Shown here: positions 17,832 to 27,555 of the stretch, in pieces | Numbering within the stretch: the first letter of the stretch is position 1 | Layout of the letters: the number at the start of each line of letters is the position of its first letter | DNA from: Glaciecola sp. 33A | GTDB lineage: Bacteria; Pseudomonadota; Gammaproteobacteria; Enterobacterales; Alteromonadaceae | Direction of reading: 5' to 3' | NCBI RefSeq assembly: GCF_002836745.1 | Contig: NZ_PJAR01000037.1 | Span: 1 to 64,000 of the forward strand | Length of the DNA stretch: 64,000 nucleotides | The notes under the pieces: model-generated | Told to the model about the DNA's origin: nothing | Databases searched by the model: none | Seen by the model: the letters and a program-made list of their open reading frames with translations, nothing else | Program-made: the position numbers and the translations under genes

Positions 17832-20213
17832 ATGGATTTATCAAATATGCGACGAAATTCGTCTACACCGCGCCACACGGTTGTTGCGCTATCTATCCTG
17901 CTTTCACTTTTTTGTTTTACAGTCGCGGCTCAGCAGACAACAGAAGCGTCAATTGAAGTCATTAAGGTCACTGATAGTGGGTCTAATGCGAGTTTAATGT
18001 CACCTAAAGAGGCTTTAATCAATGGCCCCTTTGGCGATGGCTTAACCATCAAAGATATTCCTCGTTCGATAACCCCCATCTCGGCTCAAATGATGGAAAC
18101 ACTGAATATCACGACCTTGCAAGATATTTTAGCCGTTAGCCCAAATACTTATGCTGCGACAGGTTTTGGCGCTCCTAGCCTACCAACCATCAGAGGGCAA
18201 TTAGGCGAGTTACTGCAAGACGGCGTGAGGCGTCAAGCAGGTAACAATGGCTTTGGTGTGCCGCTATCATTCAACGCAATTGAACAAATTGACGTTGTAA
18301 AAGGACCACCTCCAGTATTATTTGGCACCAGTCAACGCAACGGTGGGTTTGTTAATTTACAGTCTAAACGAGCATCCATCACCGAACAAGACAGTCAATT
18401 TTCTGTTTTAGCAGGCAGATGGGATAGTTATCGCGCCCAAATAGATACGTCAATGGTGTTAGTTAAAAATAAAAGTGGCTTGCGGCTAAGCTATGAGCGT
18501 ATCGACAATGGTGACTTTTATGATTTTAGCTCATATCAAAGCGACAGCTTGTATGGCGCACTTCTATTCGTGCCAGACTCCGACAGCACTTGGAATATTA
18601 ACTTTGAATACTACGATGTGCAGTTTACTGACAACGCAGGTATAAATCGACCTACCCAAAATCTGATTGATAATGGCTTGTATATCACAGGCCAAGGTGT
18701 TCAGGCTAACGGCAGCTTCATTCCTGGCGCTGGCGCAATCATCTCACCGACGGCGCAAATTGTCATCGACAGAAACCGAGTATTAACAGACCCCGATAAT
18801 ATTAACAATGCAACCACCTTCTTAATGCACAGCATCTACCGACGTCAACTTAACGATAGAATAAACCTAAAAAACACGACCTATTATCAGCACCTTGAGC
18901 GTGAAGGAATTGCCCAAAATAGTTTTGTAGAGATTATTGATGCTGCTAAAACTGCGCAAAGCCGCACCGAGTTAGCATACAGTTGGAACGCCAATCAACA
19001 AAGTATATTAGCAATTGATGTTCGCTATAATAGTGTGCTCGGCTATAGTCAATTTACCACAGAAGCCGATGCGCCAATCGACCTAACTGGCCCTATCACA
19101 AATCGGCGCATCCCGCTGACGAGCGCGCAACAAGACCGCTTAGTCGAACTGCGTCCTGGCGTATTTGTTTCGCCCGGTGGGCAATACGATATTAATGGTG
19201 ACGGCATGGGTGACTTTTCCCTATCAGACACCACTGATTCAAGCAGCTTACAAACCGGTTTGGCTGTGCAGCACGAGAGCAAATGGACGGACGAACTCAG
19301 CACAAGTATCGGCTTGCGACTTGATTATTACGATGTTAACGCCCAAGACCCCATTACACCGCGAGGACAAATGGCTGCTTACGACAGTATTAATGATATT
19401 CTGCTCTCTCGGCAAATTAGCGTTAGCTACGCTATTACTCCTTCGTTAACCTCATATCTTGCCACAAGTTACAATGAAGCCACCTCAAACAGCATGGCAG
19501 GAGGCAATACCTTGGGTGGTGATAACACCATTAGCGAGCTAAATTTTGCCACCGATAATAGTTTATTTGAAGTGGGCCTAAAGTATGCACCCGACGACAG
19601 CGGATGGTATATAGATGGCGCTTGGTTTAATCAAAAGAGAAGTCAGAGAAACCGAGATGGCAGCAACACAGGAATTCGTTCAACCGGTTTAGAAGTGCAA
19701 GCCTTTTATAGCAACGAGCGCTTTTGGCTCAACGCCGGATATACTTACATAGATGTGCGTTACGACAACAGCGGAGCAAGCCAAGAATCTCGACAAGTAG
19801 CCGATGCGTTTGACAACTCTCGCCCTGATATTATTCAAGGGACGGCCTTAGGCTCGCCTAACTTCACGCCATTTCCAGCATCAACTAATCGGCTACAAGG
19901 GATCCCGCAGCAAAGCTTAGGATTAAGCGCCGGTGTTAACATCAAAGAAAACTGGACCGTCGGTTTCTCGGGTATTTACACAAAGAGTTATCCCTTAGAT
20001 TTTTTAGCAACGGTGATGATCCGTGACCAGTTTAGCCTCAATGTGAATACTCGTTATATGTTTAGTGAGCGGTTGGCCCTTCGTTTTGCAGTTACTAATA
20101 TTACCAATGAAAAAAATTGGCGGCCCGTTTTCGAAGGCGGATTTTTTGGCTCAACATTGGTCTTTCCAGAGCTGCCCATTCATAGCGAAGTGAAGCTGAC
20201 CTACTCATTTTAA
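17832..20213 (+). CDS. TonB-dependent receptor, FhuE/siderophore-like
   Basis: A 793-residue outer-membrane receptor. The signal segment ends near TVAAQQ, then the plug shows IKDIPRSITPISAQMME, a weakly conserved RG region (TIRGQLGELLQDG) and IEQIDVVKGPPPVLFGTSQRNGGFVNL. The barrel ends in SEVKLTYSF with a terminal Phe. The plug resembles siderophore receptors, but no Fur box is visible. It begins a run of seven same-strand genes with very small gaps, the next starting 12 bases after its stop. It therefore probably feeds the YnjBCD-type importer with the same substrate. Confidence 0.9.
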   Translation: MDLSNMRRNSSTPRHTVVALSILLSLFCFTVAAQQTTEASIEVIKVTDSGSNASLMSPKEALINGPFGDGLTIKDIPRSITPISAQMMETLNITTLQDILAVSPNTYAATGFGAPSLPTIRGQLGELLQDGVRRQAGNNGFGVPLSFNAIEQIDVVKGPPPVLFGTSQRNGGFVNLQSKRASITEQDSQFSVLAGRWDSYRAQIDTSMVLVKNKSGLRLSYERIDNGDFYDFSSYQSDSLYGALLFVPDSDSTWNINFEYYDVQFTDNAGINRPTQNLIDNGLYITGQGVQANGSFIPGAGAIISPTAQIVIDRNRVLTDPDNINNATTFLMHSIYRRQLNDRINLKNTTYYQHLEREGIAQNSFVEIIDAAKTAQSRTELAYSWNANQQSILAIDVRYNSVLGYSQFTTEADAPIDLTGPITNRRIPLTSAQQDRLVELRPGVFVSPGGQYDINGDGMGDFSLSDTTDSSSLQTGLAVQHESKWTDELSTSIGLRLDYYDVNAQDPITPRGQMAAYDSINDILLSRQISVSYAITPSLTSYLATSYNEATSNSMAGGNTLGGDNTISELNFATDNSLFEVGLKYAPDDSGWYIDGAWFNQKRSQRNRDGSNTGIRSTGLEVQAFYSNERFWLNAGYTYIDVRYDNSGASQESRQVADAFDNSRPDIIQGTALGSPNFTPFPASTNRLQGIPQQSLGLSAGVNIKENWTVGFSGIYTKSYPLDFLATVMIRDQFSLNVNTRYMFSERLALRFAVTNITNEKNWRPVFEGGFFGSTLVFPELPIHSEVKLTYSF

Positions 20214-20225
20214 GGAAGTGATAAT

Positions 20226-22379
20226 ATGTTTAAAAAATTTACCGTAGTCGTCGTTTTAGCTGCTTTAATCGCTAGCTTTTTCTACTTTGATTTGAATACC
20301 TACCTCACTTTGGAAGGTCTTAAGAGCTCCATTGAGGACTTTAGGCAGTGGCGCGACGCTTCCCCTGTTTTGGTATTAGGCGGTTTCTTCTTAATATATG
20401 TTACCGTTACCGCGCTTTCATTGCCAGGTGCAGCGATACTGACCATCACTGCGGGTGCGCTATTTGGATTAGTTGAAGGTTTGCTACTCGCCTCTTTTGC
20501 TTCAAGCTTCGGTGCATTATTAGCTTTCTTAGTATCTCGCTATATATTAAGAGAGACCATAAAAAGAAAATTTCCTGAACGCTTATCTTCGATAGATAAA
20601 GGCATGGCCACACAAGGCCCTTTCTATTTGTTTACACTGCGCCTCGTCCCCCTCTTTCCGTTCTTTTTAATTAACCTGCTAATGGGCTTAACTTCAATTA
20701 AATCATGGACCTTTTATTGGGTCAGTCAAATAGGCATGTTGGCCGGTACTTTTGTGTATGTAAACGCAGGCACGCAGCTTTCACAACTCGATAGCTTACA
20801 AGGTATCTTATCGTTCGACCTTATTCTTTCCTTTGTTCTGTTGGGTATTTTCCCCCTAATAGCCAAAACCATTATAAACATCATAAAAAAACAGCGTGTA
20901 TATAAAGGTTGGAACAAACCAAAAAGTTTCGACCGCAACTTAATTGTAATTGGCGCGGGTGCCGGCGGTTTAGTAACCAGTTATATTGCCGCCGCCGTGA
21001 AAGCCAAAGTGACGTTGATTGAAGCTGGCGAAATGGGGGGCGATTGCTTAAACTACGGCTGCGTCCCAAGTAAAGCTATCATTAAGAGTGCAAAAGTACT
21101 CAGCCAATTCCAACAAGCAGAAAAATACGGCTTCGACGAGACCAAAGTGAGCTTTTCATTTGCAAAAGTCATGCAGCGCGTGCACGACATTATTGCGCAA
21201 ATAGCCCCGCATGACAGTGTTGAGCGCTACACTAAGCTAGGCGTAGAAGTTATTAAAGGTTACGCTAGCTTTGTAGATCCTTGGACTGTAGAAATTGCGT
21301 TAAATGATGGCAGTAAACAACGCTTAAGCGCCCGTAATATCGTTATTGCTGCCGGTGCACGCCCATTTGTTCCGCCGTTACCGGGTATTGATGATTCTGC
21401 GTATGTTACCAGCGACACCATGTGGACAGAGTTTGCAAAACTGCAAGAGGCTCCTAAAAAACTGGTGGTGCTGGGGGGCGGTCCTATTGGCTGTGAACTT
21501 GCACAAGCATTTGCCCGATTAGGCTCTGACGTTTCTCAAATTGAACTTGCCAAACGTATAATGACAAAAGAAGACGAAGAGGTCTCTGACTTCGCCATGC
21601 GAAGCTTGCAGGACAGCGGTGTGAATGTGTTAACCGAGCACGAGGCCTTGCGCTTTGAGCAACGTGATGACAAAAAATTCATCATCGTGAAGCACGCTGA
21701 AAAAGAACTTTCGATAGAATACGATCAGTTGATTTGTGCAGTTGGCCGCGCCGCTCGTTTAGAGGGTTACGGTTTGGATATTTTGGGTATTGAAAGCGGT
21801 CGTACAATTAGTACTAATGAGTTTTTAGAAACCAAATACCCGAATATTTTAGCTGCTGGCGATATTGTTGGACCTTATCAGTTTACGCATGTTGCAGCGC
21901 ATCAAGGTTGGTATGCAGCGGTTAATAGTCTATTTGGGCATTTTAAAAAGTTTAAGGTCGATTATCGCGTGATCCCATGGGTTACTTTCATCGATCCTGA
22001 AGTTGCCCGAGTAGGTATTAATGAGCAAGAAGCTATTCAACAAAAAATTGAGTACGAGGTAACGCGTTATGACTTTGAAGAGCTCGACAGAGCCATTACT
22101 GAAAGTGCAAACAAAGGCTTTATAAAAGTAATTACGTTAAAAGGCAAAGACAAGATCCTAGGGGTGACGGTTATTTCAGAGCATGCTGGCGACTTAATCG
22201 CTGAATTTGTTTTAGCGATGAAACACGGTCTTGGTCTTGAAAAAATCTTGGGTACCATTCATAGCTACCCGACTTGGGCTGAGGCTAATAAATATGCTGC
22301 TGGTGAATGGAAACGGGCGCATGCTCCCCAAGCAGTGCTCAAATTACTCGAGAAGTACCATACGTTCATAAGAAGATAA
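20226..22379 (+). CDS. TVP38/TMEM64 membrane domain fused to a pyridine nucleotide-disulfide oxidoreductase
   Basis: A 717-residue fusion. Residues 1-220 form a TVP38/DedA-like membrane domain (SLPGAAILTITAGALFG, FTLRLVPLFPFFLINLLMG). Residues 237-717 form a FAD/NAD(P) oxidoreductase: VIGAGAGG at 242-249, the redox pair in GGDCLNYGCVPSK (Cys274, Cys279), a second nucleotide site VVLGGGPIG, an AAGD FAD block and HSYPTWAEANK at the dimer interface. It resembles mercuric reductase but lacks the N-terminal metal-binding domain and the C-terminal Cys pair, so mercury is unlikely. It may reduce a disulfide or quinone-like substrate at the inner membrane. Confidence 0.88.
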   Translation: MFKKFTVVVVLAALIASFFYFDLNTYLTLEGLKSSIEDFRQWRDASPVLVLGGFFLIYVTVTALSLPGAAILTITAGALFGLVEGLLLASFASSFGALLAFLVSRYILRETIKRKFPERLSSIDKGMATQGPFYLFTLRLVPLFPFFLINLLMGLTSIKSWTFYWVSQIGMLAGTFVYVNAGTQLSQLDSLQGILSFDLILSFVLLGIFPLIAKTIINIIKKQRVYKGWNKPKSFDRNLIVIGAGAGGLVTSYIAAAVKAKVTLIEAGEMGGDCLNYGCVPSKAIIKSAKVLSQFQQAEKYGFDETKVSFSFAKVMQRVHDIIAQIAPHDSVERYTKLGVEVIKGYASFVDPWTVEIALNDGSKQRLSARNIVIAAGARPFVPPLPGIDDSAYVTSDTMWTEFAKLQEAPKKLVVLGGGPIGCELAQAFARLGSDVSQIELAKRIMTKEDEEVSDFAMRSLQDSGVNVLTEHEALRFEQRDDKKFIIVKHAEKELSIEYDQLICAVGRAARLEGYGLDILGIESGRTISTNEFLETKYPNILAAGDIVGPYQFTHVAAHQGWYAAVNSLFGHFKKFKVDYRVIPWVTFIDPEVARVGINEQEAIQQKIEYEVTRYDFEELDRAITESANKGFIKVITLKGKDKILGVTVISEHAGDLIAEFVLAMKHGLGLEKILGTIHSYPTWAEANKYAAGEWKRAHAPQAVLKLLEKYHTFIRR

Positions 22380-22383
22380 TAAT

Positions 22384-23223
22384 ATGCACACATTGACAAG
22401 CTGGGCGGTCACATCTTCACGAGTAAAAGGCTATGCAATAGCGAGCATTATTTTACTCGCCATTTTTACCCCTTTAGTGCAAGCAAAAACGCTGCATGAA
22501 AGCTGGAACACCTTGTTAGCTGAACACGTAAGTCCAATCAATCAGGGCCACAGCACCGCGGTAGATTACAGCGGTTTTTTAGCACAACGAAGTCAGCTAA
22601 AGGCTTATCTTAACGAGCTTGAACAAATCAGTCTCGCAGACTTCAGTCAGTGGAGTGATGCCAAGCAATTAGCGTTTTTAATCAATGCTTATAACGCATG
22701 GACCGTAGAACTTATTCTAACTGAGTATCCGGATGTTAAATCCATTAAAGAGTTAGGTCGCTTTTTTCGGTCGCCTTGGGGAAGGTCTTTTATTCCATTA
22801 CTAGGGCATACTTATAGTCTTGATGACATAGAACACGAGCTCATCAGAGGCGGCAATAAATATAAAGAGCCGCGTATTCATTTCGCGGTCAATTGCGCCA
22901 GTATAGGCTGTCCAGCGCTGCGTGAAGAAGCTTACGATGCTGATCAACTTGATGCCCAGCTGGAACAGCAAACGCGAAGGTTCTTATCAGATAAAAGCCG
23001 AAACTATGTGCAGGATAAGCAACTATATTTGTCGTCAATATTTAAATGGTACAAAGGCGATTTTGAAAAAGAGTTCAGAGGAGCAAATAGCGTAGGATCA
23101 TTTTTACTATTGTATCCTGAGTCACTCGACTTGACTGCCGAGCAAATGGCTAAATTGGAGAATAAAAAGATAACAATCACTTACTCAGACTATAATTGGC
23201 AGTTAAACGATGTGAAAAAATAG
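22384..23223 (+). CDS. DUF547-domain exported protein
   Basis: A 279-residue protein with a signal segment ending near VQAKT. It has the DUF547 blocks: QLAFLINAYNAWTVELIL, SIKELGRFFRSPWG, YSLDDIEHELIRG, RIHFAVNCASIGCPALREEAY and SSIFKWYKGDFE. The invariant-looking Cys in NCASIGCP and the acidic patches are typical. Its biochemical role is not established. It starts 4 bases after the oxidoreductase fusion stop and is followed 12 bases later by the binding-protein gene, so it belongs to the same transcript. Confidence 0.85.
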   Translation: MHTLTSWAVTSSRVKGYAIASIILLAIFTPLVQAKTLHESWNTLLAEHVSPINQGHSTAVDYSGFLAQRSQLKAYLNELEQISLADFSQWSDAKQLAFLINAYNAWTVELILTEYPDVKSIKELGRFFRSPWGRSFIPLLGHTYSLDDIEHELIRGGNKYKEPRIHFAVNCASIGCPALREEAYDADQLDAQLEQQTRRFLSDKSRNYVQDKQLYLSSIFKWYKGDFEKEFRGANSVGSFLLLYPESLDLTAEQMAKLENKKITITYSDYNWQLNDVKK

Positions 23224-23235
23224 GCTGGATATCGC

Positions 23236-24489
23236 TTGCCCATCATCAAAAATAAACCTTTGAGGTTAAGGCGCTGGTTAATTTGGACACTACTCTTGGT
23301 TTGTCCGGGTATTAACGCGCAGACATCATCAGAAAAAACAGCTTGGCAGCAGACACTCCAAGACGCTCGCAACGACAGTGTTTATTTTTATGCTTGGGGC
23401 GGCGATCCTCAAGTTAACCGTTACCTCGAATGGGTTACAAAAAGAGTTGATAACAAATACGGCATCAATTTAGAGCACGTCAAACTGGCGCAAACCAGTG
23501 ATGCTGTGAGTCGCGTGCTTGCAGAAACGTCAGCGGGGAATACCAGCGCAGGACAGGTTGACCTTTTATGGATAAATGGCCTAAATTTTGCGACTATGGC
23601 GACAAACAACTTACTTGAAGCCAACTGGGTTAGCAACCTACCCAATTTTGCCCTGACCAATCCAGATCAAAACCCGGCCATGACGATGGATTTTGGTATG
23701 CCAACAAACGGCATGGAAGCACCTTGGGGAAGAGCCGCACTGACCTTCTATTACAACAGTGCGACCGTATCCACGCCGCCAACAACGCTGCAACAACTAT
23801 TAACTTGGAGCGTGCTTAACCCAGGACGCTTTACTTATGCTAAACCGCCTGATTTCTTAGGTTTGAGCTTTTTAAAATATGCATTGATAATACTCAACCA
23901 GCAGCAGGATGTAGGCATTTATGAGCAGCTATATGTAGCACCAACACCGCAAAGTGAACGCCAATTATTATCATCTTTATGGGCATTTTTAGATAAACTT
24001 CACCCACACTTATGGCGTCAAGGTCAATACTTTGTGAGCGATGGCACAAGCATTAGGCGCTTAGTTGGTGACAGCGAGCTTGACCTAGGCTTTACGTTTT
24101 CTGCTTCTGATATACCCGGCGCTGTCGACCGTTTTGACTTACCTCTTAGCATTCGAAGTTATGCAATGAAAGACGGTAGTTTAAGCAATGTGCATTTTGT
24201 CACTATACCGGTTAACGCCAAGCATAAGGCTGGCGCAAAAGTAGTCGCTAATTTTTTAATGAGCATAGAAGCACAAGCAAAAAAGCAGCAGCCAAGTAAT
24301 TGGGGTGACCGGACTGTACTTGATTTAAGCTTACTCGCACTCGATAAACAATTGCTGTTTAGCTCGCCTCAACAGCATCCAAGCGCCTTGCCCGAGTTGG
24401 ATACAAGTCCATCTTTGAGTGAACCTCATCCACAGTGGAGCGCAGTAATTTCCAAAGAATGGAAAAAACGATACGGTGCAAAGCAATGA
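23236..24489 (+). CDS. ABC transporter substrate-binding protein, YnjB-like
   Basis: A 417-residue periplasmic binding protein with a signal peptide (WTLLLVCPGINAQ). The mature part starts with a YFYAWGGDPQVNRYLEWV pattern and has DLLWINGLNF, WGRAALTFYYNS and SDIPGAVDRFDLP. These fit the YnjB family of extracellular solute-binding proteins. The start is TTG at 23236; no ATG is better placed. Its stop overlaps the permease start as ATGA (24486-24489), a coupling signal. The ligand of YnjB is not firmly known. Confidence 0.85.
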   Translation: MPIIKNKPLRLRRWLIWTLLLVCPGINAQTSSEKTAWQQTLQDARNDSVYFYAWGGDPQVNRYLEWVTKRVDNKYGINLEHVKLAQTSDAVSRVLAETSAGNTSAGQVDLLWINGLNFATMATNNLLEANWVSNLPNFALTNPDQNPAMTMDFGMPTNGMEAPWGRAALTFYYNSATVSTPPTTLQQLLTWSVLNPGRFTYAKPPDFLGLSFLKYALIILNQQQDVGIYEQLYVAPTPQSERQLLSSLWAFLDKLHPHLWRQGQYFVSDGTSIRRLVGDSELDLGFTFSASDIPGAVDRFDLPLSIRSYAMKDGSLSNVHFVTIPVNAKHKAGAKVVANFLMSIEAQAKKQQPSNWGDRTVLDLSLLALDKQLLFSSPQQHPSALPELDTSPSLSEPHPQWSAVISKEWKKRYGAKQ

Positions 24490-26192
24490 TAGTCGACACA
24501 TCGCTTTTTACACGTTGGGTAAAGTTCAGTCCGAGCATTCTAATAACACTGCTGATAATGCCTGTTGTCGCCGGCTTATTAGGCGTTATACTGCCGGCAT
24601 TTGGTTGGTTACCTGCACTTGGCGAAGATACTGTTGACTTAAGAGGTTTTGAGGCTTTATTTGCAACTCCCGGTTTCGTCAAAATGCTTGCCTTAAGTTT
24701 TTCAACTAGCTTTGTTAGCACATTTTTTGCGGTCCTCTTAAGTATTTTAATACTGGGAAACTACTTCAACAGTAAACTATTAGGACACATTCAAACACTT
24801 TTAGGGCCAATATTGGTTATTCCTCATGCGGCAGCCGCTATCGCAATTGGATTTCTAATTGCGCCATCTGGCTTGATTATGCGTTTATTTTCGCCATGGT
24901 TGAGCGGTGCTGAATTGCCACCTGATATACTTTTACCAAACGACCCCTACGGGTTTAGTATCATTTTGGGGCTTACTTTAAAAGAGCTGCCTTTCATTTT
25001 ATTAATGGCAATGGCAGCCATGCAGCAAAAAGAAATTAAGCAAGCTATTGAGGGACAATACAAAGTCGCACTCAGCCTCGGCTATCACCCTTTTACCAGC
25101 TTTTGCAAAGCCGTTTTACCTATGCTTTATCCTTTTATACGCTTACCTATCTATGCCATATTAGCCTATTCTAGCGCCAGCATAGAAATTCCGTTAATCT
25201 TAGGTCCAAATACGCCACCCACTCTGGCAGTTGCTATTATGCAGTGGTTTAACGATGTCGACTTGCACTTAAGGATCCAAGCCTCGGCAGGCGCGCTAGT
25301 GCAAATTATGCTAACTCTGTGTGTATTGTTTACTTGGTGGTTATTAGAACAATGCGTTAAACGAGTTTGTTTATCTAGTTTGATAAATGGACGTAGAACA
25401 TATGCTGATGTCACTTGGAAATTCCTAACTCATTGCATAACGCTTGTTGTGCTTTTTGCCATCGTTTTGGCATTGATTGGCTTAGTGCTTTGGTCATTTG
25501 CTGGCTATTGGTCTTTTCCAAAAGCGTATCCCGATCAACTAGTTACCCAGCACTGGCAAAGCGCTTTACAACAATTACCAGAAACTATCAGCGACACAAT
25601 TTTAGTCGCCCTTGCTGCCACCGGTGTTGCCTTATTCCTTGCTTTATTCACATTAGAGGCAGAACAACAACGCCGTACACAGCTAAGTTCTTTTACTAGT
25701 CTCATGATTTATTTACCTTTGTTGGTGCCCAGTATTGCTTTTTTATTTGGTATTGTATGGGTCAAAGAAATCATTGGTATTAATGCCGTATTTAGCATGG
25801 TGGTGGTTGGTCATTTACTATTTGTTATGCCATATGTGTTTTTGTCTTTAGCCACAAGTTATCGCAAGCTCGATTTGCGCTATGCAAAGGTGGCGGCGTC
25901 CTTAGGTCGTTCGCCATGGAGCGTGTTTTATTCGGTAAAACTGCCTCAATTAATGCCGCCTATCTTATTTTCTAGTGCGCTTGGACTTGCCATTAGTTTT
26001 AGTCAGTATCTGCCAACATTATTACTGGGTGGCGGACGTATAAATACCCTAACCACTGAAGCTGTTGCTATTGCAAGCGGCGCCAGTAGGCGTATAAGCG
26101 CGGTCTATGTCATACTACAGATTCTCTTGCCAGCCTTCGGATTTATACTTGCTTGGCTGATCCCTAAACTTTTTTTTCGTCCAAGGTATTAA
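24486..26192 (+). CDS. ABC transporter permease, YnjC-like double-domain
   Basis: A 568-residue inner-membrane protein with two binding-protein-dependent permease domains in tandem, each with about six hydrophobic segments. EAA-type cytoplasmic loops occur in each half: SLGYHPFTSFCKAVLPMLYP and SLGRSPWSVFYSVKLPQLMP. This duplicated layout fits YnjC and iron/thiamine-type permeases. ATG 24486, overlapping the binding-protein stop, was chosen over upstream GTG/ATG codons that would sit deep inside the previous gene. Confidence 0.88.
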   Translation: MIVDTSLFTRWVKFSPSILITLLIMPVVAGLLGVILPAFGWLPALGEDTVDLRGFEALFATPGFVKMLALSFSTSFVSTFFAVLLSILILGNYFNSKLLGHIQTLLGPILVIPHAAAAIAIGFLIAPSGLIMRLFSPWLSGAELPPDILLPNDPYGFSIILGLTLKELPFILLMAMAAMQQKEIKQAIEGQYKVALSLGYHPFTSFCKAVLPMLYPFIRLPIYAILAYSSASIEIPLILGPNTPPTLAVAIMQWFNDVDLHLRIQASAGALVQIMLTLCVLFTWWLLEQCVKRVCLSSLINGRRTYADVTWKFLTHCITLVVLFAIVLALIGLVLWSFAGYWSFPKAYPDQLVTQHWQSALQQLPETISDTILVALAATGVALFLALFTLEAEQQRRTQLSSFTSLMIYLPLLVPSIAFLFGIVWVKEIIGINAVFSMVVVGHLLFVMPYVFLSLATSYRKLDLRYAKVAASLGRSPWSVFYSVKLPQLMPPILFSSALGLAISFSQYLPTLLLGGGRINTLTTEAVAIASGASRRISAVYVILQILLPAFGFILAWLIPKLFFRPRY

Positions 26193-26195
26193 GCA

Positions 26196-26849
26196 ATGGA
26201 TCCAGCAAACAACATGTTAAGCATTCAAAACTTATGTATTTACAAAAACGAGTCACGTTTGTTTACGTTAGATACAAACGTATTGGCGGGTGAAATATTG
26301 ACCATCATGGGGCCATCAGGAAGCGGCAAATCGACTTTACTAAGTTGGCTATCGGGAATGCTAGATCCTGCATTCACAGCAGAAGGGAAACTCTTGCTAG
26401 GTGGCCAAGATATAAGCCAAACTGCCAGTCATTTGCGACGAATTGCGCTTCTTTTTCAAGATCCATTACTGTTTAATCATCTTACAGTTGCAGGCAACAT
26501 CGAATTTGGCATGCAGGCTTCACAATCCAGCAGCAAAAAACAGCGTATATCAAAGGCATTGGCCTCGGTTGACTTATCGGGTATGGAAACGCGAGCACCT
26601 AAAAGTCTATCAGGTGGCCAACAAGCCCGTGTTGCATTGCTGCGGGTATTGTTAAACGAGCCACGGGTAATTTTGCTAGATGAGCCTTTTAGCAAGCTCG
26701 ACAGTCAACTCAGGCAAGCAACAAGAGAGCTAGTATTTGAACAAATACGCCAGCGCGGTTTGACCGCTATATTGGTTACCCATGATCAAAGTGACGCAGA
26801 TGCCGCAGCAGGTAAGGTGATTAATTTGTCAAATCCAAGGAGCACTTAA
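26196..26849 (+). CDS. ABC transporter ATP-binding protein, YnjD-like
   Basis: A 217-residue ATPase. Walker A is GPSGSGKST near residue 37, the Q-loop is in RIALLFQDPLLF, the signature is LSGGQQAR, Walker B is VILLDEPF and the switch His is in LVTHDQ. It is short, without a C-terminal regulatory domain, as in YnjD. It begins 3 bases after the permease stop and completes the importer. Confidence 0.9.
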   Translation: MDPANNMLSIQNLCIYKNESRLFTLDTNVLAGEILTIMGPSGSGKSTLLSWLSGMLDPAFTAEGKLLLGGQDISQTASHLRRIALLFQDPLLFNHLTVAGNIEFGMQASQSSSKKQRISKALASVDLSGMETRAPKSLSGGQQARVALLRVLLNEPRVILLDEPFSKLDSQLRQATRELVFEQIRQRGLTAILVTHDQSDADAAAGKVINLSNPRST

Positions 26850-26851
26850 TA

Positions 26852-27490
26852 ATGTTAGACGCAAGCATTACGCCAGCGGTAAAAGTAGTATTAATGCCCT
26901 TGGTTAAACTTATCGACCATTCTAAGATAACGCCAAATCAATTAACACTCACCGGCTTTGCCGTTGGTTTGTTGGCAATCCCATTTTTAGCTTTGCAATG
27001 GTGGTATTTGGCCTTAACCGTCATTTTGTGTAATCGGATCTTAGATGGATTAGACGGTGCACTTGCAAGGTATCAAGGGTCTAGCAGCAGCGCAGGCGGT
27101 TTTTTAGATATTTGCCTAGACTTTCTTTTTTATGCGGCGGTGCCAGTGGGCTTTGCGCTTGGGGACACGGCTCAAAATGCACTGCCAGCAGCCATTTTAT
27201 TAGCCGTTTTTATTGGAACAGGTTCAAGCTTCTTAGCCTTTGCTATACCGGCGGAAAAATACAAGTTAATTAAGCCTCAATTTGAATACAAAAGTTTTTA
27301 TTATCTACATGGTTTAACCGAAGGCACGGAGACCATTCTAATTTTTGTCGCGTTTTGCATCTGGCCAGAACATTTTCCATGGTTAGCCTATGGTTTTGCA
27401 ATCGCGGGAAGTATCACTGTATTCACCAGAATTTACGGTGGCTATTATACCTTAAAAGAGCAAGATTTGAAGGCATCGTGCGACAAATGA
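26852..27490 (+). CDS. CDP-alcohol phosphatidyltransferase, YnjF-like
   Basis: A 212-residue membrane enzyme carrying the CDP-alcohol phosphotransferase motif: DGLDGALARYQGSSSSAGG followed by FLDICLD, giving D-G-x2-A-R-x8-G-x3-D-x3-D. About six hydrophobic segments are seen. The family transfers a CDP-activated lipid or alcohol to an acceptor alcohol. It starts 2 bases after the ATPase stop. The same association of an ynjBCD importer with a ynjF gene is known in E. coli, where its product is also undefined. Confidence 0.85.
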   Translation: MLDASITPAVKVVLMPLVKLIDHSKITPNQLTLTGFAVGLLAIPFLALQWWYLALTVILCNRILDGLDGALARYQGSSSSAGGFLDICLDFLFYAAVPVGFALGDTAQNALPAAILLAVFIGTGSSFLAFAIPAEKYKLIKPQFEYKSFYYLHGLTEGTETILIFVAFCIWPEHFPWLAYGFAIAGSITVFTRIYGGYYTLKEQDLKASCDK

Positions 27491-27555
27491 GATTGTTCAG
27501 GCTGAACATATTTGCGCACTTAACTGCCTCAAAATACGCTGCGGGCCTGCGCAAT

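Noticed and set aside
20226-22379. Mercuric reductase (merA)
   Set aside because: The redox motif is shared by the whole disulfide oxidoreductase family, and mercury-specific Cys residues are absent; no mer genes are nearby.
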